From NCBI RefSeq assembly GCF_004216755.1, contig NZ_SGWZ01000004.1, positions 210,158-274,157 of the forward strand: 64,000 nt of DNA. Direction: 5' to 3'. Below the pieces are notes generated by a model that saw only the letters and a program-made list of their open reading frames with translations, searched no databases and was not told where the DNA came from. The stretch comes from Kerstersia gyiorum. GTDB taxonomy: Bacteria > Pseudomonadota > Gammaproteobacteria > Burkholderiales > Burkholderiaceae_B. Below are positions 54,726-63,058 of this stretch, one piece after another. Each line of letters starts with the position of its first letter. Within the stretch, counting starts at the first letter, position 1. The position numbers and the translations under genes are program-made.

Positions 54726-56420
54726 ATGAGCAAAAGCCAAAGTTCCACCCAGGAGCGGCCTGCCGCCGATCCCTTGTCCCATCCGGCCCAGGCGCCATCG
54801 GTCTATGAGGCCTTCGCCCGTACCGCTGCCCGCTGGCGTCAGCGGCCTTTTCTGTGCGTTCTGCCGGAAACCGCTGCTATCTATGGCGACGCGGCCGGTG
54901 AATGGAGCTATGCCCAGGTGCTGGCGGAAGTCGATGCCCTGGCGCAAGCCTATGCGCGGGCCGGCTACGGTCATGGTCACCGGGTCGGCCTGCTACTGGA
55001 AAACCGCCGGGTCTTTTTTTCGCACTGGTTTGCACTTAACCGCTTGGGCGTCTCGGTTGTGCCCATCAGCGCGGAGATGCGCGCGTCGGAACTGGAATAC
55101 CTGATCGGCCATTCCGAACTGATCCTGGCAGTTTCCCTGGCGGGTCGTCATGCGGACCTGCTGGCGGCGGCAGAGCGCGTCGGCCGCCCGCTGGCGGTCA
55201 TGACGGCCGATGAGACGCCACCTGCCGCCTTGATGCCGGCACCGGCCAGTGGCGAGCCGGACCTGCGCACTGAATGCGCCTTGCTTTATACCTCGGGCAC
55301 GACCGGGCGCCCCAAGGGCTGCATGTTGTCGAACCGCTATTTCCTGCGTGCCGGGCAGTGGTATGCCGAACTGGATGGGCTGGTATCCCTGAAGCCGGGA
55401 GCGGAGCGCATGCTTACACCCTTGCCGCTCAACCACATGAATGCCATGGCGACCTCGGCGATGGCTATGGTCATGACGGGCGGCTGTCTCATTGCCCTGG
55501 ACCGCTTCCATCCGCGCAGCTGGTGGCAAAGCGTGCGCGAGTCCGGCGCCACCGTGGTGCATTATCTGGGCGTCATGCCGGCGATCCTGATGAAAGCGCC
55601 GGAGGAAGCCAGCGATACCCGTCATGCCGTGCGTTTCGGTTTTGGCGCTGGTGTTGATGGCAAGCTGCATGCGCCATTTGAAGCACGCTTCGGCTTTCCG
55701 CTGCTGGAAGCCTGGGCCATGACGGAAACCGGTGCAGGCGCGGTAGTGATCGCCAACCACGAACCCAGGCATGTGGGCACGCATTGTTTCGGCAAGGAAA
55801 GCGCTGCCATGCAAGTGCGCCTGGTGGCCGACGACGGCAGCGATGCGGTGCCGGGCATGCCGGGTGAACTGTGGGTGCGCAGCAGCGGGCCAGACGCTCG
55901 CGACGGGTTTTTCAGTGCGTACTGGAAAGACCCGCAGGCGACCGAAGAAGCCTGGCAGGGCGGCTGGTTTCATACCGGGGATATCGTCAGCCGGGGCGAG
56001 GATGGCCAACTGCATTTCGTAGACCGCAAGAAGAACGTGATCCGACGCAGCGGCGAAAACATTTCCGCCGTGGACGTCGAGACCGTGCTGTTACAGCATC
56101 CCGCAGTGAAATCGGTAGCGGTCGCGGCTGTGCCAGACGACGTACGCGGCGACGAAGTGCTGGCGATGGTGGTGCCGCATGCCATGGCGGCCGATACCTC
56201 GGCCAGGCAGGCGGCTGCGGTCGAACTGGTGCAATGGGCGCTGGGCCAGATGGCGTATTACAAGGTGCCGGGCTACGTGGCCTGGGTGGATGCCTTGCCC
56301 CTGACTGCCACCAACAAGATACAGCGTGGTGAAATCCGGGAGCTGGCCCGCCGCCTGATGGCCGAGGCAGATGCCGTAACCGATACCCGTGCCATGAAAA
56401 AGCGGCAGGAGGCAGCATGA
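54726..56420 (+). CDS. AMP-forming acyl-CoA ligase
   Basis: ATP-dependent CoA ligase of the ANL superfamily, 564 residues. Phosphate-binding loop LLYTSGTTGRPKGCMLSNRY, A5 motif AWAMTETGAG, hinge region HTGDIVSRGEDGQLHFVDRK and the C-terminal catalytic Lys in LTATNKIQRGEI are all intact. Closest in style to crotonobetaine/carnitine-type (CaiC-like) ligases. Cotranscribed with the oxygenase and overlapping the thiolase-fold gene (ATGA), it should activate the oxygenase product; under the auxin model that is dioxindole-3-acetate. Confidence 0.88.
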   Translation: MSKSQSSTQERPAADPLSHPAQAPSVYEAFARTAARWRQRPFLCVLPETAAIYGDAAGEWSYAQVLAEVDALAQAYARAGYGHGHRVGLLLENRRVFFSHWFALNRLGVSVVPISAEMRASELEYLIGHSELILAVSLAGRHADLLAAAERVGRPLAVMTADETPPAALMPAPASGEPDLRTECALLYTSGTTGRPKGCMLSNRYFLRAGQWYAELDGLVSLKPGAERMLTPLPLNHMNAMATSAMAMVMTGGCLIALDRFHPRSWWQSVRESGATVVHYLGVMPAILMKAPEEASDTRHAVRFGFGAGVDGKLHAPFEARFGFPLLEAWAMTETGAGAVVIANHEPRHVGTHCFGKESAAMQVRLVADDGSDAVPGMPGELWVRSSGPDARDGFFSAYWKDPQATEEAWQGGWFHTGDIVSRGEDGQLHFVDRKKNVIRRSGENISAVDVETVLLQHPAVKSVAVAAVPDDVRGDEVLAMVVPHAMAADTSARQAAAVELVQWALGQMAYYKVPGYVAWVDALPLTATNKIQRGEIRELARRLMAEADAVTDTRAMKKRQEAA

Positions 56421-57625
56421 CGGTACAAGCGGATGCCGGGCCTGCCAGGGCAGGCGGCAGGCAGCAGGGCTACGACGGCGTGGCTGTCGTGGTGCCGGTG
56501 ACGGTGCCGTACCAGCGTTTCTCCGGGCAAACAGCGCACTGGTGGCTGGGGCAGGCCCTGCGCCAGCTTTTGCAGGGCGCCGGTGTGGACAAGTGCGAGG
56601 TGGACGGCCTGTGCGTTTCCAGCTTTACGCTGGGCAGTGATACTGCCGTGGGGCTGGTGCAGCATTTCGGCCTGTCACCGCGCTTCCTGGAGCATATTCC
56701 CATGGGTGGGGCCAGCGGCGTGGTGGCCTTGCGGCGCGCGGCGCGCGCGATCCAGGCGGGAGATGCGCAAGTCGTGGCGTGCATTGCCGGCGATACCAAC
56801 CAGGCCGGTTCGTTCCAGGAAACCATCAGCCAGTTCTCGCGCTTCAGCCAGGACGCGGTACTGCCTTATGGCGCAGGCGGGCCAAATGCCAGCTTTGCCT
56901 TGCTGACGGATCACTACATGCGCCGCTATGGCGCGCGCCGCGAGGATTTCGGACGCCTGTGCGTGGCACAGCGCGACAACGCCTTGCGCAATCCGCATGC
57001 CTTGATGAAAAAACCTTTGAGCCTTCAGCAATATATGGAGGCCCGCCCGATTGCAGACCCCATTCACCTGTTCGATTGCGTGATGCCGTGCGCTGGCGCC
57101 GAAGGCTACCTGGTCATGAGCGCAGACCGCGCCCGTCAGCTGGGCCTGCCCGCAGCGCGCATCCTGGCAACCCAGGAACGCCATAACGCCTTTCCTGAAG
57201 ACGATATCCAGTATCGCGGCGGTTGGGCGATGGATCGCGAGGCGTTCTATGCCCAGGCCGGCGTGGGGCCGGACGCAGCCGATTTTTTCGAGGCCTACGA
57301 CGATTACCCGGTGATCAACTTCATGCAGCTGGAAGACCTGGGTTTTTGCGCCAAGGGCGAAGCGGCGGCGTTCGTGCGCCGCAATGATTTCACCATCAGT
57401 GGCAGTTTGCCGTTCAACACGTCGGGCGGTCAGCTTTCTGCCGGCCAGGCCGGGGCAGCAGGGGGATATCTGGGCCTGGTGCAGGCGCTGCGGCAACTGA
57501 CGGGCCAGGCTGGCGCCATGCAGGTAGCGCAGGCCCGTATCGGGCTGGTTTCCGGCTTCGGCATGATCAATTACGACCGTGGTCTGTGCACGGCGGCAGC
57601 CATGCTGCAAAGGGAGAAGGCATGA
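56417..57625 (+). CDS. Thiolase-fold protein lacking thiolase catalytic residues; proposed retro-aldolase subunit
   Basis: 402 residues of the SCP2-thiolase branch. The nucleophile motif CxSG is G98-A-S-G101, the GHP histidine position is Q344 (NTSGGQLSAGQAG), and the C-terminal CxGG motif is VSGFG (378-382), so all three catalytic residues are replaced while the fold motifs EAYDDYPV and LEDLGF remain. It overlaps the ligase gene and the next gene (DUF35) by ATGA at both ends. Ltp2, a thiolase-fold retro-aldolase of steroid side-chain degradation, also works with a DUF35 partner and splits a tertiary beta-hydroxyacyl-CoA. The same reaction on dioxindole-3-acetyl-CoA would give isatin and acetyl-CoA. 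Confidence 0.85.
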   Translation: MTVQADAGPARAGGRQQGYDGVAVVVPVTVPYQRFSGQTAHWWLGQALRQLLQGAGVDKCEVDGLCVSSFTLGSDTAVGLVQHFGLSPRFLEHIPMGGASGVVALRRAARAIQAGDAQVVACIAGDTNQAGSFQETISQFSRFSQDAVLPYGAGGPNASFALLTDHYMRRYGARREDFGRLCVAQRDNALRNPHALMKKPLSLQQYMEARPIADPIHLFDCVMPCAGAEGYLVMSADRARQLGLPAARILATQERHNAFPEDDIQYRGGWAMDREAFYAQAGVGPDAADFFEAYDDYPVINFMQLEDLGFCAKGEAAAFVRRNDFTISGSLPFNTSGGQLSAGQAGAAGGYLGLVQALRQLTGQAGAMQVAQARIGLVSGFGMINYDRGLCTAAAMLQREKA

Positions 57626-58089
57626 GCCAGGACACGAACACGCCCCAATGGGATGCGGCTCGCTGGCCGGCGCAGCCGCTGGATGCACCGGCAGAACAAT
57701 TGCCGCCACGCCTGCGTAGCGGTGCGGGATTGGCGTTGGCCAGCGGCGAGGGGCTGGGCCGCCTGCGCCTGCAGGTTTGCCAAGGCTGCGGACAGACGCA
57801 GTATCCGCCACGCGACGTCTGCGTCCATTGCCTGGACGACGCCCTGGATTGGCAGGATGTGCCGCAAGGTGCGCGGCTGGTGGCCAGCACCACGCTGCAT
57901 CACAGTCATTTCCCGTATTTCCAGGCGCGTCTGCCCTGGCGTATCGCCACCGTGCGGCTGGATTGCGGACCGGTGGCTGTCATCCATCTGGGCGACGGCT
58001 GCCGGGAGGAACCGGGAGAGCGCCTGAGTGTGACCTTGCGGCGCGATGGCGGCGGCATGGCCGTGTTGTTCGGCCAGCCGGAAGAGTGA
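57622..58089 (+). CDS. DUF35 OB-fold/zinc-ribbon protein, partner of the thiolase-fold protein
   Basis: 155 residues from the ATG at 57622. Zinc ribbon C53-x2-C56 and C67-x2-C70 in CQGCGQTQYPPRDVCVHCL, followed by an OB-fold (LVASTTLHHSHFPYF through VAVIHLG). DUF35 proteins form complexes with thiolase-superfamily enzymes (BbsA with BbsB, ChsH2 with Ltp2). The 4-bp overlap with the preceding gene fits an obligate complex. A 12-residue longer start exists but would lie inside the upstream gene. Confidence 0.88.
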   Translation: MSQDTNTPQWDAARWPAQPLDAPAEQLPPRLRSGAGLALASGEGLGRLRLQVCQGCGQTQYPPRDVCVHCLDDALDWQDVPQGARLVASTTLHHSHFPYFQARLPWRIATVRLDCGPVAVIHLGDGCREEPGERLSVTLRRDGGGMAVLFGQPEE

Positions 58090-58109
58090 GTGGCAAACAA
58101 GGAAGAATC

Positions 58110-58838
58110 ATGAGCGAGCGAAATATAGCAGTGGTGACTGGGGGTAGTGCCGGGATAGGCGCGGAGATCTGCCGCCAGATGCTGGATGCCGGCTATGAAG
58201 TGATATCGCTGGCGCGGCGTGCGCCGGAATGGCGCCATACAAGGTTGCGCAGCGTGCAGGTGGATTTGCTGGACCCGCAGGCTACGCAGCAGGCGGCGCA
58301 GGCGGTGGCCGGCCAGCACCCGGTGACGCATTTCGTGCATAACGCTGGCGTGATCTGGCCCAAGTTGCTGGGCGACGTCACCCAGGCAGAGTTGCAGGGG
58401 CTGACGCAATTGCACCTGGGGGCAGCCATAGACATCATGCAGGCGATTCTGCCGGGCATGCGCGAACGCGGCTGGGGCAGGGTGGTGCTGATGTCTTCGC
58501 GCGGCGCGCTGGGCCTGCAGACGCGCACGGCCTACTCCGCGACCAAGGCCGGGATGATAGGCATGGCGCGTACCTGGGCGCTGGAGCTGGCAGGCAATGG
58601 CATTACGGTGAATGTCGTGGCGCCGGGACCGGTGCAGACCGACATGTTCCACGATGTCGTCGAAGCTGGCAGCGAGCGTGAGCGCAAGATCGCCGCGTCG
58701 ATTCCAGTTCAGCGCCTGGGCCGTCCCGATGACGTGGCGCGTGCAGTCATGTTTTTTGGCGACAGCGCCAATGGTTTCGTGACCGGGCAGGTGCTGTATG
58801 TCTGTGGTGGAGCCAGCGTGGGCACGCTGGTGATCTGA
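58110..58838 (+). CDS. Short-chain dehydrogenase/reductase
   Basis: 242 residues from the ATG at 58110 with AAGGAAG upstream. Cofactor loop TGGSAGIG at 8-15, HNAG, catalytic Ser in LMSSRG and Tyr-x3-Lys in TAYSATKAG; C-terminal GQVLYVCGGASVG. Last gene of the ligase/retro-aldolase set. A role could be oxidation or reduction of a CoA-bound hydroxy or oxo intermediate, or of a dioxindole/isatin pair; the sequence does not choose. Confidence 0.88.
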   Translation: MSERNIAVVTGGSAGIGAEICRQMLDAGYEVISLARRAPEWRHTRLRSVQVDLLDPQATQQAAQAVAGQHPVTHFVHNAGVIWPKLLGDVTQAELQGLTQLHLGAAIDIMQAILPGMRERGWGRVVLMSSRGALGLQTRTAYSATKAGMIGMARTWALELAGNGITVNVVAPGPVQTDMFHDVVEAGSERERKIAASIPVQRLGRPDDVARAVMFFGDSANGFVTGQVLYVCGGASVGTLVI

Positions 58839-58992
58839 ACGGTGCCTTTGCAATAAGAAAAACCGGATCCGAACTGGCGATCGCGGCCCCGTCCCTGGGG
58901 CTGCGCTGGCCGGTCCGGCATGAAAAAAAGACAAGCAGCGGATCGACCGTGCCGGAAAGAGCACGGCAGGCGCTGGAGACAGAGGAGTTCTT

Positions 58993-59523
58993 ATGCAAGA
59001 CACTGACTTGCCTGTGATGGCCGTTGCCCGTTCCAGGGGGCCGGCCAGGGTGCTGGAGGCCATCCTGGACTGGGTGGCGGGCACGCTGCTGTTCATCATG
59101 ATGATGGTCACCACGGTAGACGTGGTCGGTCGTTATTTCTTCCATTCTCCTTTGCATGGCGCCTACGAGGGCAACGAGCTGCTGCTGGGCGTGCTGGTGT
59201 TCACCGCCTTGCCACGCGTTACCTGGCACGGCACGCACCTGACGGTATCCATGGTGGACAGCTTGTTGTCCGCGCGGGCGCGCTGCTTCAAGCAAGGGCT
59301 GCTGGACTGGGTGTCCGGGGGCATCCTGGCGGTGCTGGCCTGGCAGCTGTACCTGCATGCCAGCGGCATGGCGGAGTTCGGCGACCGCAGCAATGCGCTC
59401 GACCTGCCGCTGGCGCCGCTGGCCTGGCTGATTGCCGCGCTGACCGCGTTGGCCGCACTGGCGGCGCTGCTGCGGCCGTTCTTCTTCCGCCTGGCGGACG
59501 CTGAAACTCAAAAGGGAGCCTGA
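58993..59523 (+). CDS. dctQ: TRAP transporter small permease (DctQ)
   Basis: 176 residues with four hydrophobic segments, including WVAGTLLFIMMMVTTVDVVGRYFF in the first half (landmark: TTVDVVGRYFFHSPLHGAYE). The GRYFF...G..E pattern is typical of DctQ. GAGGAG upstream. 153 bp after the SDR gene and 1 bp before dctM. Part of a sodium-driven carboxylate uptake system whose substrate would be the acid catabolised by the cluster. Confidence 0.9.
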   Translation: MQDTDLPVMAVARSRGPARVLEAILDWVAGTLLFIMMMVTTVDVVGRYFFHSPLHGAYEGNELLLGVLVFTALPRVTWHGTHLTVSMVDSLLSARARCFKQGLLDWVSGGILAVLAWQLYLHASGMAEFGDRSNALDLPLAPLAWLIAALTALAALAALLRPFFFRLADAETQKGA

Positions 59524-59524
59524 G

Positions 59525-60817
59525 ATGCTCATATCCCTGATCGGGCTGCTGGCCCTTCTGATCTGCCTGTTCATCGGCCTGCCTATCGCCTGGGGCATGA
59601 TGCTGGTAGGCGTACTTGGCTTCAGCTATTTTGCCGGCCTGGAAGCGGCGCTGTCCATGGCGGCGCAGCTCAGTTTCGATACCGTCATGAGCTACAGCTT
59701 CACCGTGCTGCCGCTGTTCATCCTGATGGGCAACCTGGTCAATGCTTCTGGCCTGTCTAATGACTTGTACCGTGCGGCCTATGCGTTCATCGGGCATTTC
59801 CGCGGCGGACTGGCGATGGCGACCATCCTGGCCTGTGGCGCCTTCAGCGCACTGTGCGGCTCCAGCATGGCGACGGCGGCGGCCATGGGGCGTGTGGCCA
59901 TGCCAGCCATGCGCCGCTACCAGTACGACGACAGGCTGGCCACGGGCAGTATCGCCGCCGGCGGCACGCTGGGTATCCTGATCCCGCCCAGCGTCATGAT
60001 GGTGGTGTACGGCATCCTGACCGACACGGACATTGGCAAGCTGTTCGCCGCCGGTTTCCTGCCCGGTATCCTGGCCATCCTGATGTACCTGCTCACCATC
60101 GTCATCATCACGGCCATCAACCCGGCGCTGGGCAAGCCGGGTGAATGCACCTCCTGGCGCGAACGCCTGTCGGCGGCCAAAGGCGTCATCACCATTACCG
60201 TTCTTTTCGTGGGCATCATGGGCGGCATCTACGGTGGCGTGTTCACCCCCACGGAAGCGGCAGGGGTGGGCGCATTCGGCACGTTTCTGATGACGCTCTA
60301 CCGCCGTGGCTGGAAGCCGCGTCTGTATCTCACCGTCCTGATCGAGGCGGCGCAGACGACAGCGGTGATGTTCGCGCTGGTGATCGGGGCGCTGGCCTTC
60401 AACAACTTCCTCAATGTGGCTGGCCTGCCTGCCGGATTGCAGGACTGGGTACAGGGCATGGACGTGCCGCCGCTGGTGGTGATCCTGGCCATTTGCCTGA
60501 TCTACCTGGTGCTGGGGTGCTTCCTGGAAACCATGTCCATGGTACTGCTGACAGTGCCTATCTTCTTTCCGGTAGTGGCCGGGCTGGGCTACGACCTGAT
60601 CTGGTTCGGCATCATCGTGGTCGTGGCGGCGGAAATCAGCCTGATCACGCCGCCGCTGGGGCTGAACCTGTTCATGATCAAGAACATCATGCCCGAGATC
60701 GGCCTGGGCACGCTGATACGTGGCGCCATCCCCTTCGTGCTGGCCGACATCACGCGGCTGCTGATCCTGATCCTGGTGCCGTGGATCATCCTGGCCCTGC
60801 CCAACAGCATGGGCTGA
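59525..60817 (+). CDS. dctM: TRAP transporter large permease (DctM)
   Basis: 430 residues and about 12 hydrophobic segments. DctM landmarks are LPLFILMGNLVNASGLSNDLY, CGAFSALCGSSMATAAAMGRVAMP, AAGGTLGILIPPS and ISLITPPLGLNLFMIKN. The start follows the dctQ stop by one base (TGAGATG), indicating translational coupling. It forms the transport channel with DctQ. Confidence 0.95.
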   Translation: MLISLIGLLALLICLFIGLPIAWGMMLVGVLGFSYFAGLEAALSMAAQLSFDTVMSYSFTVLPLFILMGNLVNASGLSNDLYRAAYAFIGHFRGGLAMATILACGAFSALCGSSMATAAAMGRVAMPAMRRYQYDDRLATGSIAAGGTLGILIPPSVMMVVYGILTDTDIGKLFAAGFLPGILAILMYLLTIVIITAINPALGKPGECTSWRERLSAAKGVITITVLFVGIMGGIYGGVFTPTEAAGVGAFGTFLMTLYRRGWKPRLYLTVLIEAAQTTAVMFALVIGALAFNNFLNVAGLPAGLQDWVQGMDVPPLVVILAICLIYLVLGCFLETMSMVLLTVPIFFPVVAGLGYDLIWFGIIVVVAAEISLITPPLGLNLFMIKNIMPEIGLGTLIRGAIPFVLADITRLLILILVPWIILALPNSMG

Positions 60818-60878
60818 CCCCCGACGATTTCTGTTTCCGCATGCGCAAGCATGTGTCCTTCCCCCTCTGGAGAAAGCC

Positions 60879-61928
60879 ATGAAGCTATCCAAAATCCTCT
60901 GTCTGGGCGCGGTCTCCCTGGCGGCCGCCTTTGCCCCGCTGCGCGGTGCCGTCGCCCAGGAAGTCCTGCGTTTTTCCAACTGGTTGCCGCCCACGCACTA
61001 CATCGTCCAGGAAATGCTGATTCCCTGGGCGGCGGATGTCGAACAGGCAACCGAAGGCCGGGTGAAAGTCGAGTTCATCAATGCGCTGGGCAAGCCGCCC
61101 GCCCACCTGGACCTGGTGCGCAACGGCGTGGCGGACATGGGCATGTCGGTGCACAGCTATACCGCCAACCGTTTCCCGCTGATCGAATTTGCCGAACTGC
61201 CCCTGACCACCGAAGACGGCGAGGTCAATTCGGTGGCCTACTGGCGTACCTATGACAAGTTCATGAAGGATGCCGGTGAGCACCGGGGCGTCAAGCTGCT
61301 GGGGCTCTGGACCAGCCCGGCCACGGTCATCTTTACGACCAAGGAGTCGCTGGACGGGCTGGATTCGCTCAGGGGGCTGAAACTGCGTTCCCCCAGCCCG
61401 CTGTTCGATACCATCGGCCAGAAACTCAACTTCGTGACGGTCAATGCGCCGGCTTCGGAAAGCTATGAAATGCTGTCGCGCGGCGTGATCGACGGAATGT
61501 ACTTCCAGTACGACCAGATCGAGAACTTCAAGCTCGACCGCCTGATCCGCAGTGCCCTGCAGGCGCCGGGCGGCTTTGGCAAGAGCAGCCAGTACATGTT
61601 CATGAACGAGCGCAAATGGAACCGCTTGTCGGAAGCGGACCGCGCAGCCATCGAAAAACTGTCGGGTGAACATATCGCCCGCGCGTTTGGCGGCAAGTGG
61701 AACGAATCCGAGCAGCAGTCCATCAAGCGCCTGGCCGAGGCAGGGCTGAAGACCACCAAGCTGGAAGGCGCGGAACTGGAAGCCTTGCGCGGACGCCTGC
61801 AATCCATCGAGGACGACTGGATTGCCACGGCAGACAAAAAAGGCGTGGATGGCAAGGCGGCGCTGCAATACTATCGCGAGCAGATTGCCGAGCTGGAAAA
61901 GGAAAAAGCGGAAAAATCCGGTTCCTGA
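60879..61928 (+). CDS. dctP: TRAP transporter periplasmic substrate-binding protein (DctP)
   Basis: 349 residues with a Sec signal peptide (KILCLGAVSLAAAFAPLRGAVAQ; cleavage after about 27). Mature protein starts EVLRFSNWLPP and has the DctP pattern: LRSPSP-type LKLRSPSPLFDTIGQ with the Arg that usually binds the substrate carboxylate, then YEMLSRGVIDGMYFQYDQI. Lys-rich C-terminus. It should capture an organic acid in the periplasm; indole-3-acetate is the contextual candidate. Confidence 0.92.
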   Translation: MKLSKILCLGAVSLAAAFAPLRGAVAQEVLRFSNWLPPTHYIVQEMLIPWAADVEQATEGRVKVEFINALGKPPAHLDLVRNGVADMGMSVHSYTANRFPLIEFAELPLTTEDGEVNSVAYWRTYDKFMKDAGEHRGVKLLGLWTSPATVIFTTKESLDGLDSLRGLKLRSPSPLFDTIGQKLNFVTVNAPASESYEMLSRGVIDGMYFQYDQIENFKLDRLIRSALQAPGGFGKSSQYMFMNERKWNRLSEADRAAIEKLSGEHIARAFGGKWNESEQQSIKRLAEAGLKTTKLEGAELEALRGRLQSIEDDWIATADKKGVDGKAALQYYREQIAELEKEKAEKSGS

Positions 61929-61944
61929 TCTGGCTGCAACCCGG

Positions 61945-62032
61945 AAAAACAGGCCAGACCTATGAACGGCCCCCTGAAAGTTGAAAACATCACCAGCCTT
62001 CAGGGGCCGTTCACACATACGGCCTGTTTTTT
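61945..62032. terminator. Nested bidirectional terminator between dctP and the XRE gene
   Basis: Inner stem GAACGGCCCCCTGAA (61964-61978) with TTCAGGGGCCGTTC (61999-62012), one C bulged; outer stem AAAAACAGGCC (61945-61955) with GGCCTGTTTTT (62021-62031). T-runs occur in both directions, and the outer arm overlaps the stop of the minus-strand regulator. Confidence 0.85.
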
Positions 62033-62918
62033 ATTCGCAGCCAGCTTGCGCTGAAGACAAGGCTGATGGCATGCGGGGTGCCGGCTTGGATAGCGTCCCT
62101 GATGGCAGACCTGATGCCGGGACCGAAGCCGCCATCTCCCGTTGGCGGGCGTAGACGACCAGCCTCAGATGCCGGTCGGCGTCGATGGTCAGCATGGTGT
62201 GTTCATAGGCCTCGGCCTTGCCATCCAGCATCAAGGTACGCACACCATCGCAAGGCGCATGCACATCGTGCTGTTGCCACCAGGTCTTGAAATCCGGCGA
62301 TATTCTTTCCAGTTCGTCCACCAGGCCGGTGGTATCGGCATCCCGGGTGGCGCGGACATAGTCGCGGCGGAAACTTGACAGCATCAATGGCGCCTGCGTT
62401 GTCCAATCGACGAGGCGGGCCTGCAGCAGCGGGTCAGCAAACAGCAGCCACAGCAGATTGCGCCGCTCGGGCGTATGGCGGCCGAAACCGAATAGCACAT
62501 CGGCCGGCGCATTGAAACCCAAGACATCCCAACGAAGATTCAGTACGAAAGCCGGATGGGGCAGGTCGTGCATCAGGCGTCCTACCAGTGGCGGCAGCAC
62601 GCACCAGGTTTTTCCGGGTTCCGCGGGCGGCCGTTCATGGGCCAGCAGGAACAGGTGGCGGCGTTCGGCTGCGTCCAGTTTCAGTACCCGGGCCAGGTTG
62701 TCCAGGAAATTGGCAGACACACCGATGTCGCGGCCTTGTTCCAGCCAGGTATACCAGGTGAGCCCGACCCCGGCCAGCGCTGCGACTTCTTCGCGCCTGA
62801 GCCCGGGCGTACGGCGGCGCGCCCCACTGGGCAGGCCGACATCGGCGGGTGTCAGACGTTCGCGGTGGGCGCGCAGGAAGGCAGCCAGGTCGGTACGGGT
62901 TCGTTCCAGGGTTCGCAT
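62031..62918 (-). CDS. XRE-family regulator with MmyB-like ligand-binding domain
   Basis: 295 residues from the ATG at 62918; an alternative start at 62951 adds 11 residues. N-terminal helix-turn-helix (about 30-90): RRRTPGLRREEVAALAGVGLTWYTWLEQG. The C-terminal MmyB-like domain (about 100-255) has LNLRWDVLGFNAPADVLFG, WLLFADPLLQ and WWQQHDVHAP. The tail after 265 is unconserved and Pro/Ser-rich. Divergent from an MFS gene 140 bp away, which is its likely target. Confidence 0.9.
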   Translation of the reverse strand: MRTLERTRTDLAAFLRAHRERLTPADVGLPSGARRRTPGLRREEVAALAGVGLTWYTWLEQGRDIGVSANFLDNLARVLKLDAAERRHLFLLAHERPPAEPGKTWCVLPPLVGRLMHDLPHPAFVLNLRWDVLGFNAPADVLFGFGRHTPERRNLLWLLFADPLLQARLVDWTTQAPLMLSSFRRDYVRATRDADTTGLVDELERISPDFKTWWQQHDVHAPCDGVRTLMLDGKAEAYEHTMLTIDADRHLRLVVYARQREMAASVPASGLPSGTLSKPAPRMPSALSSAQAGCE

Positions 62919-63058
62919 TCGTGGTTCCGGTGAATGGCGGGAAGGCTGCACTGACAGTCAGCAGGCTGACCATCACTATAGGTAATAGTATAAATGGTTA
63001 AATTGTAATGGCTTAAAAAGCATCCGAGAATGGCGTTTCATATTACTGGATACGCAAG

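Noticed and set aside
56417..57625. Ordinary acetyl-CoA acetyltransferase
   Set aside because: The catalytic cysteine, GHP histidine and second cysteine are all substituted.
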